From positions 131,457,140 through 131,521,139 of the forward strand of contig OY755039.1 of assembly GCA_963576565.1 (NCBI GenBank): a stretch of 64,000 bases of DNA. Reading direction: 5' to 3'. Under the pieces are notes generated by a model. That model was not told where the DNA came from. It searched no databases and saw only the letters and a list, made by a program, of their open reading frames with translations. The translations under genes were made by a program, and so were the position numbers. Source of the DNA: Aspidapion aeneum. Its lineage: Eukaryota > Arthropoda > Insecta > Coleoptera > Brentidae. This document shows positions 53,199-64,000 of this stretch, one piece after another (the stretch's first letter is position 1; every line of letters begins with the position of its first letter).

Positions 53199-53902
53199 TA
53201 CAGGGTGTCCCAAAACTTAGGGGCCATAGTGCAGCAGGTGATAGAGGTCTGAAAAAAAAGTTTATATACCATGGGGTCAACACACATCTGTTTTTAAGAT
53301 ATAGGATGTTTAATGTTAGAGGAGTGGGGGAAAAAAGGATTTTACAAAAAAAGAAAATCGGTCACAGCCATCTGAATACACAGCTAATTGTGATTCAAAA
53401 ATGTGGTATTCCTTTTTTTTGATAAAATTACAAGTTGAGGAGATACAGGCTGTCAAAATAACCTACAAAAATGTATTAAAAAAAATAAAAATTTAAAAAA
53501 ATAATTTTTTTACTTATTTGTTCAAAAAATATTAATAATATTTTATTATTATGTCTTGTTAAAAACTATTTTAAAAATATTGCACTTAATATGGTATTCA
53601 TAAAAGTTTATATTAAAAAAAAGCTATTTCCAAAAAAAAATGACCAACTAATTTTTTAATACTTAAATTATTTTTATTTCAATTTATTGCTCTTGTTCTA
53701 ATACACGACTTTGCGCAATTTTCTATTTTTACTGCGTTTTTTAAAAAAGCTATTATCAAAAAAGTTAAAAAATCGCCAACTTTGATGCTCTGTATCTCGT
53801 AAAAGAAAAAGTTTTGACATGCATTATAGGAACTTTTTTATCAGACATAACCTCCTTTATCACCTGTTGGCGTATGGCCCCTAAGTTATGGGACACCATG
53901 TA
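53199..53902. mobile_element. 704-bp MITE with TACAGGGTGTCCCAAAACTTA ends
   Basis: Left TACAGGGTGTCCCAAAACTT and right complement TACATGGTGTCCCATAACTT, both followed by AGGGGCCATA and CAGGTGATA. AT-rich, non-coding. Confidence 0.82.
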
Positions 53903-56637
53903 TATACCTCAAATCCCGATATTGCCAATTATCTTCTTGGCAACTGCCAAACTGGTTAATTTGGAGAACAATCTTAAATTATGTAACACAAAAATTCAGG
54001 ATTGTTAACCCCCCTTCATAATGGATTTTCAAGAAAAAATACATTAAAAATATACAATATATTAAATGTTGAGTGTAATGCTGACCTAAATCATGGAAGG
54101 GAGGGGATGGCAATGTGGGTTTTTGTAACTAGAAAATGACCTGTTATAATACTATATAGGTTGCCAATTCTCAGCACCATGCTGCATGCAAACATTTTTT
54201 TTTTCTCCATATGGCCGCTTACAATTTGGTGTTCTGTGCTTACAATGGTAGGATACAAAAAGAATTTAAACCTAGGCAAAAAACTTACTGTTTTAAATCA
54301 CAATGTGGTTTAAAAATAGGTAAAAAATATGTTGTTACACCCCTTTTTATAGTCACCCCTTTTTTAGAGTCACCATTGTTAATCCTTGAGTTAAAAAAAG
54401 GGTTAGAAAAAATCAATACCCTCATTTTACTTTATGTTATGTAATTAGAAATGTTATGTAATTAGAATTAAATGTAAAAATTTAATACTTAATAAAAATG
54501 TTTACTTATGCCACTCATTTTAGCCTCATGTATTATTATAAGGTATACATGGAATTTTTTTCACCCACCCCTATCAAAATATTAAAAAGGGTTGCACCCT
54601 TCACCCCTTTTTATACAGATACAACTGCTTAAAAAAGGGGTTTCCTTATGTATGTACACCTAAAAAACAAAAGCTATCCCCACCTTTACACAAAATTTCC
54701 CCGAGTCCTGTTACAGCCCTCCGGAGAGAGGACAAGGAGCATAACATATAAAGCTTGAGACCAAAAGAGATAAAGATATATTGAGAACTTAAAAATGAGA
54801 TTGCTGTACGCAACAGAATGTCTCTAGCCCTTATGTACAATCCATTCCGTTTCACTCATAACACATCCCCACCGGAACAAGGCCAACGGAGTAGCATCTC
54901 TTAGAAGTTTACAGGATCAGTTTTTTAAGGTGGTCAGTAAAAGAAGTATCTTATGTGTTTTATGTTTTGGGAGCTTATTTTTCTGTTCAGGTTGCATTTT
55001 AAGTTAAAGTGGATTTTGTGGTTTAAAAAATTGATCTTGTGAACATTATAATTGGAATTGTGAATTGGATTATAAAGATAGATTTGGCCTTATTTTGCCT
55101 TGGCATGTAAAATACTAGAATAATGTAAGTATGTAACACAATATTTTTTTTTGCAATTTCAGTAGATTTTTTAAACAATTTGTGCTTATAAATCTTTATT
55201 TTTAAGACTCCATCTTGAAAGACAATCTGTAATTAATAGTAGTGAAAGGGATTTTGTCTTAGGAAAAGGGGAGCAAGATTGACTGAAGTTTTGCACTTCC
55301 TACCAAATTGCTAAAAGGGACCATTCCTAATATACATAACACTCAATGGTATGTACATGTATTGCCGGTAATGCCATGTAAATCTTGGGGTAATGCCAAA
55401 AATTTTGTACATGTACTCCAGAATACCATGGTAATTTATATCCATAATGCTAGATAATACTATAAGTAAACCAAATTTTATTAAGCCCATAGTATAAAAC
55501 TTAAAAATAAATAAATTCAAAAGTAAAAAATATAGAAAAAAAAAGGCAAAAGAGAACTAACTATTTAAAAATAAAAATAACCCTGTTTAAAAATTTAGAA
55601 ATATAAAATTTGATCAACACCCTGCTCCTCCTGAATAGTCCCAAGCACCAACACCATATTACCTCTTTGGAGAGCCAAACTAATTTTTTGTGTAATTTTT
55701 AATGAAATCTCTTAGATCAACCTTTTACCAAGGCCCTAATGTATCAATAGCAATTGGGATGAAAATAAAGTGATCTGCCAGCTCTTTTTATTTTGAATGT
55801 TTTCTTGTCACAGGTTTAGCCTTGCATTACTCACTGTTTCTTAATGTGTTTTTTCTTGAAAATGCAGTATGAAAGGAGGGTCAAAAGTTGTAAATGAATG
55901 TTCCCAAACTATTACATTCATTAAAAAAAAAACTAAAGGAAAATTATTTAAATGAATTGGAAAATTACGGAAAATTAGGAGGCTCACAGTGGGATCTCTA
56001 ATCTAACGCTTTTTCTTCAAACCGTCATCCATTAAGAAATTGAAGAAAACACATACTTAAAAAAAAAGAACCCTGACATTATCCTTTTTGCCTTGTGCTT
56101 CTTTGCATAAAACATGTTTATGTCTTTCCAGGAATTTGATAATTTTTTCCATTCTTTTTTGGCTTTTTCACATTTACCTGCATTTACCATTTTTTGCAAA
56201 AAGTAAACAAACACCCAATATACTTATTTACCTAATCTGTGCACCCAATTTCGTTGCACAGAATCAGAACACAAAAGCTTAATTGACACCATAGACCTAT
56301 AATACGAATGGACTGGACCCTTCGCATACGCACAGGGGTACGTTTAGACAAGGTTTAGATTGAAGCGTCGCACAGTGGGGCCGGGACAAATAAAAGTTAC
56401 CGAAAATTCTATATGCATATAATGTTTATTGAAATTATCTATAAACGCATTTTTATTCTTAAAATTATTAATTTAATAAAAAATTAATGTCGCACGAGCA
56501 GTTAGCCGAGGTGTGCGGTACGCTAACGCAGTACTTACATATAGCAACAAAATTTAATAGTAAAACTTGAACTAATTAAAAAAAAACAACAACCCTTATG
56601 TTCCCTGATTGCAATTTCATTATCTAGGTAAAATAAC
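53903..56637. other. No gene recognised
   Basis: AT-rich sequence between the MITE and the LTR element. Open frames are short and unlike known proteins. The minus frame near 56180-56060 (EKAKKEWKKLSNSWKD) is only vaguely like a SANT/MADF helix. Confidence 0.45.
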
Positions 56638-56810
56638 TGTAACGTTCTTGTTATGATTGTATGTCGTTGTTTAAGATGTTAAATTGATAAATAAAGAAAT
56701 GACATTGTTTGATAAAATTGTAATCAATCAGAACTGACTAAAGTCACAAACATCAAAACTATAAGTGAACTGATAAATAAAACAATACAAAATGTTGTAA
56801 GGACACTACA
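56638..56810 (-). repeat. 3' LTR
   Basis: 173 bp, TGTAACG ... CACTACA on the plus strand. Differs from the 5' LTR at GTTGTAAGG versus GTTGGAAGG. Confidence 0.96.
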
Positions 56811-56827
56811 TTCCTCCCTGCTCTTCA

Positions 56828-59800
56828 TTAGACAAAATCTTTCATCCAATGTGGAGTACTGGTGTGACGTCTAGGCCGACCAGGAACTGAACAACTTGTC
56901 TTGTCTGACTCAGGTTCGTTCATCTCATGAGAAGTGGAAGGCGAAATCAATGCTGGACGTTGGATGGGGTTTTGCACAAATGGAATACCATTTTCTTCCA
57001 ACTGGTCTGGATCAAAATTGTTAAGATGATTTTCATTTTCTTCTAACGGCATATGATTGATGTGGCTTTCATCGCTATGCTGGGTATCTTCATTTTCAGC
57101 TTTGTTGAAAATATAATCAGATCTGGAAACAGGTTTCACAATTGGCTGAAGGGGAGATGGAGAAGCTCTGGATCTGGATTCAATTTCCTTGGCTACTGTT
57201 GGGATGAAAATCTTGAAAAATGAAGAATTTCTCTCAATGTTCTTTCCATTTCTCTGTGCAACAATCTTGTCACCAAAGATTTTTACAATCCTGAATGGTT
57301 TCGGATCATAGAAGGACGTAAGCGAGTTTTTTCTCAACTGTTGACAGAGAACCAAATCTCCAATTTTGAACCCATGAGATTTGCAATTTCGTTTCTTATC
57401 AGCATGCTCCTTTTGTTTCAACTTATTCCGTTTGTCTGCTTCTTGTATTTCATTGTTACTTCCGTGCTCCTGCTTATCAAGAATAGATGGAAAACATGTT
57501 CTTACAGGTCTGCTGAACATGAGTTCATAAGGCGTCTTGGATATCGTGGAATGAGGAACGCTGCGATAGTTTGCAAGGAATTCTTGCAACTGCGAATCAA
57601 ATTGGCTAGTCTCCAAATTAGCACAAACTAAAGATTTCTTGATAGTTTTTACAAATCTTTCAACCATGCCATTAGCTTCAGGCCAATACGGAGTGATTTT
57701 TCGATGAAGTATCCCATAAGACTCAAGAAAATCTTTGAAATCTTTTCCGTTGAAAGGTGGACCATTATCAGATTTGACAATGAGCGCTCTTCCGAATAAC
57801 GAGAAGTATTTTTCAAGTATTGGTTTAACTGCCATGAAGGAAGTGGAGTTCACAACTTCAGCTATTGGATATCTGGAGTATTCATCAACCATTAAAAATA
57901 TGTATTTTCCGTTTGGAAAAGGTCCAGCAAAGTCAACATCTAACTGTTCAAAAGGAGTCCCAGGAAGTTCTGAGCTCCGTATCGGACTTCTTGAGACATC
58001 GGGTGTTACAGCTTGACATGCAGCACAGCTACGGACATAGCTTTCGACCATACTATTAATATTGGGAAACCAAATTTTTGTGCGTATCAGCTGTTTTGTT
58101 CTCACAATGCCTAAATGACCTTTGTGCGCTAGTTTTACAGCTCGTTCACGAAGAGATGTTGGAAGAATTATCCTTGTACCCCTAAGTAAGATATTTCTGT
58201 ACAACGTGATTTCTTGTATGATATTTTTGAATGGTTTGAGGTCTTCATCACTACATGAATAATAATTTGATGAATTATCAATTATACTGGAAAGTTTCTG
58301 TAAGGTCTTATCTTTTACTGTTTCTTTTTCTACTTCATCCAAGGTCATTGATTTCGGAAGGCTGCAAGAAGTGTGGAAACTAACATATTCTTCAATTTTT
58401 GCTGCTCTAGGGATCTGTTTATCGAATGGATTTCTTGACAAGTAATATGAAGGATTATTTTCACCCTTTGGATGAAAAACGTCAAATGAATACGGCTGTA
58501 TCCTTAAACAAAGTCTTTCTATACGCAAATTTGGTGCTGATCTAGGATTCTGCAAGATGCTTATCAATGGTTTATGATCGGTAAAAAGTTGAAATTGTTG
58601 GCCATACAAATAAAGATGAAAATGTGTGATAGCCCAAGATACAGCTACCATCTCTCTCTCGATCTGACTATATCTTTGTTCTACAGATGATAATGCACGG
58701 CTTCCATACGCAATGATGTTATTTTTGTTGTTATCTCTTTGTGAAAGAATGGCACCAACGCCATTTGGACCAGCATCGACGTGTAGCTGAGTTGGCTTCG
58801 AAATGTCATAATATGAAAGGTTTTTTAGGTTCATAAGTTCATTTTTCAGATCTTCAAAAACTTTTTTGTGTGTAGAAGTCCATTTCCATTCTGCTGAACT
58901 TAAAGTGAGATCTCTCAAAATTTTTGTTTTAGATGCCAGATTTGGAATGAACTTTCCTACAAAGTTGATCATACCAAGTAGACTTCTAACTTCGGATGGA
59001 TTGGTAGGTGATTGCATGTTTACAAAAACCTCTACTTTTTCTGGATCAGTATGGATACCGTCAGAAGAGAATACATATCCAGAATATTTGATTTTAGATT
59101 GATTAAAGATAGATTTTTGTTCATTGATTGTTAGATTAGCTTTTTCGAGTCTGGTAAGAACGTTCAAAAGAGCTTTATCGTGGCTAGCTTGATCTTCTCC
59201 AAAAATCAAAATATCATCACTGAAATTAATGACACCATCAATGTTTGATAAAACTTGTCTAATTGTATTTTGAAGAATTTCAGCAGCTGCGTTTATTCCA
59301 AAAAATAGTCTTTTGTATCGGAAAAGACCGATGTGCGTAGAAAAGGTTGTTAGATGTTTAGAAGTTTTTTCAAGAAGCAACTGATGATAACCATCTTTCA
59401 AATCCAATTTGCTAAAAACTTTTGCATTGTTCAAAAGTAATACTAGGTCATCGATTTTTGGTGTCAAATGACGTTCTCTTTTGATAGCTTTGTTTGCTGA
59501 TCTCATATCTACACACATTCTAATTTTTGTTGGATCAGATTTTGGTACGACTACAATAGGAGATACCCATGGGGTAGGACCTTCAGCGGGTTCTATGATG
59601 TCCTGATCTAGGAGCCTATTTATTTCAGCTTCGACTTTTTCTCTCATATGAAATGGTAAACGTCTATGCTTTTGCGCAACCGGATGAACAGAATCATCAA
59701 CATGAAGTTTAACCTCAAATTGATTGAATTTTCCAATACCTTTCACAACATTCGGAAAATTCTGTTTGATATACTCTGAATCAATTACTACTTTGTTATT

Positions 59801-60169
59801 GCTTAAACTAAATTTAATCAGATTCAATCCATGTGACGTTTCATAGCTTAATAATGGTTCGGCATTGCCTTCTATAACATAAACGTCTGCAGTTATAGAT
59901 TGTTCTCGATATGAGAAAAATCCATGAAATTTGCCAACTACAGGAAGATGTTGTTCTGAATTGTAAGGACATATCAATGAAGAATCTTGGAAAAGTTTAA
60001 CATTTGATAAACTATTGAAGATGTTCTTGTTAATAATGTTCACTGAGGATCCTGTGTCAACTATGAAATTTTGACTAATTCCATTTAGATTTAACGTAAC
60101 TCGGGGAAGAGTTGAGATTTTGTTCAGTTTGTAAACAGTGAAAGAGGAATCTGAATCAGAGCCTTTCAA
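56828..60169 (-). CDS. pol: Pol polyprotein of the Ty3-type element
   Basis: 1113 codons, uninterrupted. In order: aspartic protease with DTGS at about 38-41; reverse transcriptase at about 170-350 with KLDLKDGYHQ (D256) and the catalytic box FSDD (316-319); RNase H at about 455-570 with HVDAGPNG (D465), the IERE region and FTDHKPL (D531); integrase zinc region H682, H685, C715, C718; integrase core with D746, D801 and E837 (35 residues between the last two); then a basic C-terminal region. All catalytic acids are present. The first codons overlap the end of gag by 14 nt in a different frame, so expression probably needs frameshifting. The F-S-D-D form of the RT box is typical of mag-like relatives. 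Confidence 0.95.
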   Translation of the reverse strand: MKGSDSDSSFTVYKLNKISTLPRVTLNLNGISQNFIVDTGSSVNIINKNIFNSLSNVKLFQDSSLICPYNSEQHLPVVGKFHGFFSYREQSITADVYVIEGNAEPLLSYETSHGLNLIKFSLSNNKVVIDSEYIKQNFPNVVKGIGKFNQFEVKLHVDDSVHPVAQKHRRLPFHMREKVEAEINRLLDQDIIEPAEGPTPWVSPIVVVPKSDPTKIRMCVDMRSANKAIKRERHLTPKIDDLVLLLNNAKVFSKLDLKDGYHQLLLEKTSKHLTTFSTHIGLFRYKRLFFGINAAAEILQNTIRQVLSNIDGVINFSDDILIFGEDQASHDKALLNVLTRLEKANLTINEQKSIFNQSKIKYSGYVFSSDGIHTDPEKVEVFVNMQSPTNPSEVRSLLGMINFVGKFIPNLASKTKILRDLTLSSAEWKWTSTHKKVFEDLKNELMNLKNLSYYDISKPTQLHVDAGPNGVGAILSQRDNNKNNIIAYGSRALSSVEQRYSQIEREMVAVSWAITHFHLYLYGQQFQLFTDHKPLISILQNPRSAPNLRIERLCLRIQPYSFDVFHPKGENNPSYYLSRNPFDKQIPRAAKIEEYVSFHTSCSLPKSMTLDEVEKETVKDKTLQKLSSIIDNSSNYYSCSDEDLKPFKNIIQEITLYRNILLRGTRIILPTSLRERAVKLAHKGHLGIVRTKQLIRTKIWFPNINSMVESYVRSCAACQAVTPDVSRSPIRSSELPGTPFEQLDVDFAGPFPNGKYIFLMVDEYSRYPIAEVVNSTSFMAVKPILEKYFSLFGRALIVKSDNGPPFNGKDFKDFLESYGILHRKITPYWPEANGMVERFVKTIKKSLVCANLETSQFDSQLQEFLANYRSVPHSTISKTPYELMFSRPVRTCFPSILDKQEHGSNNEIQEADKRNKLKQKEHADKKRNCKSHGFKIGDLVLCQQLRKNSLTSFYDPKPFRIVKIFGDKIVAQRNGKNIERNSSFFKIFIPTVAKEIESRSRASPSPLQPIVKPVSRSDYIFNKAENEDTQHSDESHINHMPLEENENHLNNFDPDQLEENGIPFVQNPIQRPALISPSTSHEMNEPESDKTSCSVPGRPRRHTSTPHWMKDFV

Positions 60170-61014
60170 TAGCGTTGATACGTTTGTTAGTACTACTGTT
60201 TTGGTTCGAGCTTGTTAACTGAATACTATCATTGTTTTTAGAAGAAAGGCACATCTTACTAAAATGACCCCTTTTGGTACAAGAATGACAAGTTACATTT
60301 CTGGCTGGACATGACTTAAGTCCATTTTTATGCCAACTGTTTCCACAATAAGAGCAAATGTTGTTATCTTTACCTGATGATGATGGTTTATCTTTATAGC
60401 TCGTGTTTATCACCCTGTTCCGGTTCACCATAACTTCTGTCTCGCTTTGTTGGGATGCTTGCATCTGGTGTAGATGGACTTTTGTAGTTTCCAACAGCTT
60501 GGCTTTCTGCAGTAGTTGTTCCAAGGAAACGTTCTCTGTTAGTGCATACTTGCGAAGATCTTTGTTCCTAGTTTTTGAAACAATTTGACTTTTAATTTCA
60601 CGTTCTTTATCAGAAAATTGGCAGTTTTTAAAAAAATGAAAGTAGCCTGGCGTAAAATTGATCCGTAGTTTCATGCTCAAACTGGTGTAATTCCCTAAAC
60701 TGATATATTTCAAAGTCTACATTGATTTTAGGAGCAAAATATCGATCTAGTTTTCCTTTCGCTATAATGTATGGAGACTCCTCAACAGTAGTTTCATTAT
60801 TTGTCGGTAAATCCGGTAATGAACTGTATAAATCATAAACATCCTCACCTGCACAATGTAGTAACATAGCTTTTTTACGTTCTTCATTTGTAATACCTGT
60901 AGCTAAGACATAGTTTTCAAATCTCTCAATGTATCTTGCCCATCTTACACCTACATTGTGAATATCTGTTCTCATATCAAATGATGAAAACACACTGGTT
61001 TGAAATAGGGCCAT
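60156..61014 (-). pseudogene. gag: Gag of the Ty3-type element, one frameshift
   Basis: The first frame (61014-60628) encodes the capsid-like part with RWARYIERFENYV and FRELHQFEHETTDQFYARL. The second frame (to 60156) holds the nucleocapsid part with two zinc knuckles, one CX2CX4HX6C and one CX2CX4HX4C (CHSCTKRGHFSKMC). The frames part at a run of seven T (sense strand) near 60637, where one base too many breaks the reading. This may be a true mutation or a homopolymer assembly error. Confidence 0.9.
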
Positions 61015-61078
61015 CTTCTACGTTTTTGTTTTCTGTTGAATCAACTTGCTGGGGTTCTTCTTAGAATTCTCGTCGCAA

Positions 61079-61251
61079 TGTAACGTTCTTGTTATGATTG
61101 TATGTCGTTGTTTAAGATGTTAAATTGATAAATAAAGAAATGACATTGTTTGATAAAATTGTAATCAATCAGAACTGACTAAAGTCACAAACATCAAAAC
61201 TATAAGTGAACTGATAAATAAAACAATACAAAATGTTGGAAGGACACTACA
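61079..61251 (-). repeat. 5' LTR
   Basis: 173 bp, matching 56638-56810 with one difference. Confidence 0.96.
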
Positions 61252-61255
61252 ATAA

Positions 61256-61455
61256 NNNNNNNNNNNNNNNNNNNNNNNNNNNNNNNNNNNNNNNNNNNNN
61301 NNNNNNNNNNNNNNNNNNNNNNNNNNNNNNNNNNNNNNNNNNNNNNNNNNNNNNNNNNNNNNNNNNNNNNNNNNNNNNNNNNNNNNNNNNNNNNNNNNNN
61401 NNNNNNNNNNNNNNNNNNNNNNNNNNNNNNNNNNNNNNNNNNNNNNNNNNNNNNN
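61256..61455. other. Assembly gap
   Basis: 200 N. It removes the last base of the expected target duplication of the LTR element. (AT)n follows. Confidence 1.
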
Positions 61456-61470
61456 ATATATATATATATA

Positions 61471-62020
61471 TATATGTCGAATTTTACAGGTCACTGGTGG
61501 TTCAGCTGATTTTTGTCAACAAAAGTTAGATATGATATGAACAACGGAACTACTAATATTTTTTAATTTTTTGAAAACTAAGGCAATTTTCCCACTGTTT
61601 TCTAGTACATTCTCACAAAATAAAGTTTTCTAGACTTATTGTCGTTATTTTTTTTTAGCCCGCTTTATTTTTTATTACACAAAATTTAAAACTACAAGTC
61701 AACCTGAATGTGATCGTTTAGTATCAAAGGTAACCCGAGGACTTGGGAATTAAACAAAGATGTAAGTCAGCGGATTATTTTTGAGGCTAAAACGAACACA
61801 TTATTTTCTTCGAATTTTAATTTTTGTGTAAAGAGAAATGAAGCGGGGCTAAAAAAAATAACGACTGGTATGTCTGACAAATATTATTTTATAAGAATAT
61901 ACTAAAAAATAGTAGGAAAATTGCCTTAGTTTTTAAAAAATTCAAAAAATATTGGTCGTTCATATCATATCTAACTTTTGTTTACAAAAATCAGCTGACC
62001 ACCGTGAAAATTCGACATAT
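61471..62020. mobile_element. Foldback MITE of about 550 bp
   Basis: Ends TATATGTCGAATTTTACAGG and complement ATATGTCGAATTTTCACGG. Arms of about 220 bp share CAGCTGATTTTTGTCAACAAAAGTTAGATATGATATGAAC-like sequence. Apex near 61740. It sits beside the (AT)n that borders the gap. Confidence 0.85.
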
Positions 62021-63140
62021 ATTTATAAGATCCGAACACCGGTCTATTCTATCTACCGTGATGTGTAATCACCAAGCGTTTTCTCTCGCCCAACTGTTTT
62101 AAAAAAGTATTAAAACAGTGACGTCACGTTTGACTTCATTAATAGATAGTTTTTGGTCATAGCAAAAACGGCAACTTGACACTGTTGACATTTGAACGTC
62201 AAATGTCGTTAGCGGCTTCCCGCAGCCAACGATAAAGACCGGCCATGGCGCGTTATAAGCAAGTCGGCGGTCACGTGATCTTAGGAGTTCCAGGATTCTT
62301 ATTGTATTGCTTAATATATTATCTGTTTTTACACAATTTAAATAAATTGACAAACAATTTTTGTTCTCATATAGCCAAAATTGAAAAAAATATTTTGCTG
62401 ATGTATGTGTTTATTACAGATAACAGAACTGAATCTATAAAATAAAAGATTATATACAATTTGCACTCTAATATCTTCAGGTATATTAGGTACATAATAT
62501 CGTTAGTTACTTCAATTCTATACAAGTCTTTTAAAATTGGACATAAAAAAACTAAGCTTTAAGTTTTTTAATTTTTCTTTGAGTGTCATCATCTTTGTCT
62601 GTGTTCTTGTTCAAAGATTTATTAGCAGACACTAAATCCTTATGCTTTTTAATAAAATTATTTTAAAAAACTTTACGTGTCCTTAAACTAATTTTTTCAA
62701 GATTTGACAATAGTTTTTCTCCACAAAAACACTCGCTAGAGTTATCTAAAGAAAATTTTTTAAAATAAAACATTTCACAATAATTTATTAAAAAGAAACA
62801 AGTGATTTTGTGAATAAGTGAGATGGTTTCACGTTCAATAAATTGAATTTATTGGTCGTCAATAATTTTTTAAAAAATTACCCAGCACAAAGTTTAATAT
62901 ATATTTCATCAATGTGTAAGTAAACTATACCAACTCATGTTCTTTAAAAGCTGTATCTTACTTTTTTCACAATACCAGAGAGATTACTATCTGTTAGCGA
63001 TATTTTACAAATCAGTTTTATAATATTGCGAGTGTGCAGAATACATTTGTTTTGTAAATTGACATGTATGCCCTGGATGACTGGATAAACAAAGATGAAG
63101 CCAACATTAAAGTGTATCCACAATATCTTCGGTTCTCAGG
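62021..63140. other. No gene recognised
   Basis: The start carries the CTCGCCCAACTGTTTTAAAA / AACAGTGACGTCACG motif shared with 43648. The remainder is AT-rich with no named feature. Confidence 0.45.
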
Positions 63141-63149
63141 TGACCTTTT

Positions 63150-63901
63150 CAAGAGACCTAATTATTCAATAAGAAATGACAATTGACCACATTTTTCACT
63201 CTCACTATCGAAAATGTCACTAAGGATGTCTATTACTTGATCAATCTTATATTTAACCAATTCTTTCCCGTTTGCAACTTTCATTTCAATAAACTGCATT
63301 AGCTCTTCAAGTGTATCGGTGCTGTCCAAAATTAAAACTCCAACTTTTTTTGAAAGTTTGTTTTTGGTATGGACACATTGTTAACATTTACAAAAAATGA
63401 CAGATTTCCCTCAACAACTAGAGATGCTAACAGTGATGGATTGTTGTTCAAAAATGTCATCAGGCACAGGCAGACTGTGTCACGTTTTTGGGTAAAAATC
63501 CAATTTTTGTTTATTTTAGTATTAGAACAATAAAATTTTGAAATGTCCTCAATATTTGATAAAAATTTTGATTTCTTATGAGCTGAAAGAGGTTCAAGAC
63601 TTTCTTATATTGCAGTTTTCAGTTGTTGACTCTCGATATCAGCTAATCGAACAGTAGATACAGGTTGTCTACTTAGGTATTTCGGAACATTTTCAACACT
63701 CTCCAGTTACAACACACTTATCAAACAAAATAACCTGCTCGTTAGGAAAATGTTTGATGCAAACTTGTGGACGTTTTAAGATACTTAATTTTTACAAATT
63801 TTATGCATTTGTTTATCCACTTGCAAATTAAAATTTGTCTCATATTCGATTTCAGTTTTATAGTTGGACCGACAACCAACAACACTACACGTTCGCGGCA
63901 T
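63150..63901 (-). pseudogene. THAP-domain transposase relic
   Basis: From the ATG at 63901 the minus strand reads MPRTCSVVGCRSNYKTEIEY, the start of a THAP zinc finger (CxxxxCRSNY). After a deletion and stop it reads RPQVCIKHFPNEQVI near 63770, matching the C-x2-H-F end of THAP. Further frames give IEDISKFYCSNTKINKNWIF and VCLCLMTFLNNNPSLLASLV, resembling middle parts of THAP-containing transposase-derived proteins. Frameshifts and stops make it non-functional. It could also be a decayed host THAP gene. Confidence 0.6.
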
Positions 63902-64000
63902 TGTTGTCTTTTTCGTGGGCTGCGTTATTTTAATAACTTTGATAAAATTCACAAAAAATTCATGCCCGAAATAAAAAAAAATCAACGTAAACAAACATAC

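Larger units (their letters stand above)
56638..61251 (-). mobile_element. Ty3-type (mag-like) LTR retrotransposon, nearly intact
   Basis: 4.6-kb element on the minus strand with two 173-bp LTRs that differ at one visible base, so insertion is recent. ATAAC precedes the left LTR, and ATAA followed by the gap comes after the right LTR, fitting a 5-bp target duplication. A polypurine tract (AGCAGGGAGGAA) abuts the 3' LTR. The 5' LTR is followed by TTGCGACGAGAAT, a candidate primer-binding site resembling TGGCGACGAG-type sites with one mismatch. It carries gag and pol and no envelope gene. gag has one frameshift. Confidence 0.95.

Noticed and set aside
56032..56214. Possible SANT/MADF fragment (KKEWKKLSNSWKD) on the minus strand
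   Set aside because: Single short helix-like stretch with no supporting exon or conserved tryptophan pattern.
62245..62445. Plus-strand frame beginning MARYKQVGG
   Set aside because: No family resemblance, short, and overlaps an antisense frame and a shared repeat motif.

Overview
The window is AT-rich, intron-containing animal DNA, most likely from an insect. The only host gene I can name is the 5' half of the ribonucleotide reductase large subunit gene (RnrL), on the minus strand from the start codon at 40025 to the left edge. Six coding exons are recognisable (43, 89, 178, 257, 232 and 180 nt, 979 nt in all). Their phases join and each internal boundary has GT/AG ends. Exons encoding the catalytic core and C-terminus lie beyond base 1. 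A consensus E2F site, TTTTCGCGCC, lies about 300 bp upstream of the start codon. Species cannot be assigned from sequence alone. Insect is inferred from the transposon mix: Ty3/mag-like, Penelope-like, several non-LTR families, pogo, THAP, and many foldback elements.

Layout, left to right. 1-20.5 kb: RnrL exons 6 to 2, with introns of 3.7, 12.0, 1.2 and 1.2 kb packed with inverted repeats, foldback elements, a 141-bp satellite and a hairpin-ended element family. 20.5-40.0 kb: the 19.5-kb intron 1. It holds a foldback element built on AAATATCG repeats, and an 11.8-kb composite element (22554-34375) made of 10-bp repeat arrays and spacers carrying tRNA-like modules. The rest of intron 1 holds a Penelope-like element with a nested non-LTR element, more non-LTR relics and two short elements related to the 11.8-kb one. 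40.0-40.4 kb: RnrL promoter region. 40.4-56.6 kb: a DNA transposon with a Harbinger-like exon, a 1.8-kb near-perfect palindrome, non-LTR relics, an intact-looking hammerhead ribozyme, several MITEs and a satellite split by a pogo-like element. 56.6-61.25 kb: a nearly intact Ty3-type LTR retrotransposon on the minus strand. 61256-61455 is an assembly gap. 61.5-64 kb: a foldback MITE and a decayed THAP-domain transposase.

The most interesting signal is in 22554-34375. The block ends in CGAGGGGTCATC(A/G)GC inverted repeats and is flanked by what reads as an 8-bp target duplication. Inside it, paralogous spacers differ by more than twenty small insertions. Each is an 8-bp direct duplication split by CGAG, CTCG, CGA or CG, which are the terminal bases of the block's own inverted repeats. 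These look like excision footprints of a transposon with 8-bp target duplications. The 10-bp satellite itself parses as 8-mer plus CG or CA, so it may have grown by the same cycle, or it may be amplified subterminal repeats. No coding capacity for a matching transposase is visible here.
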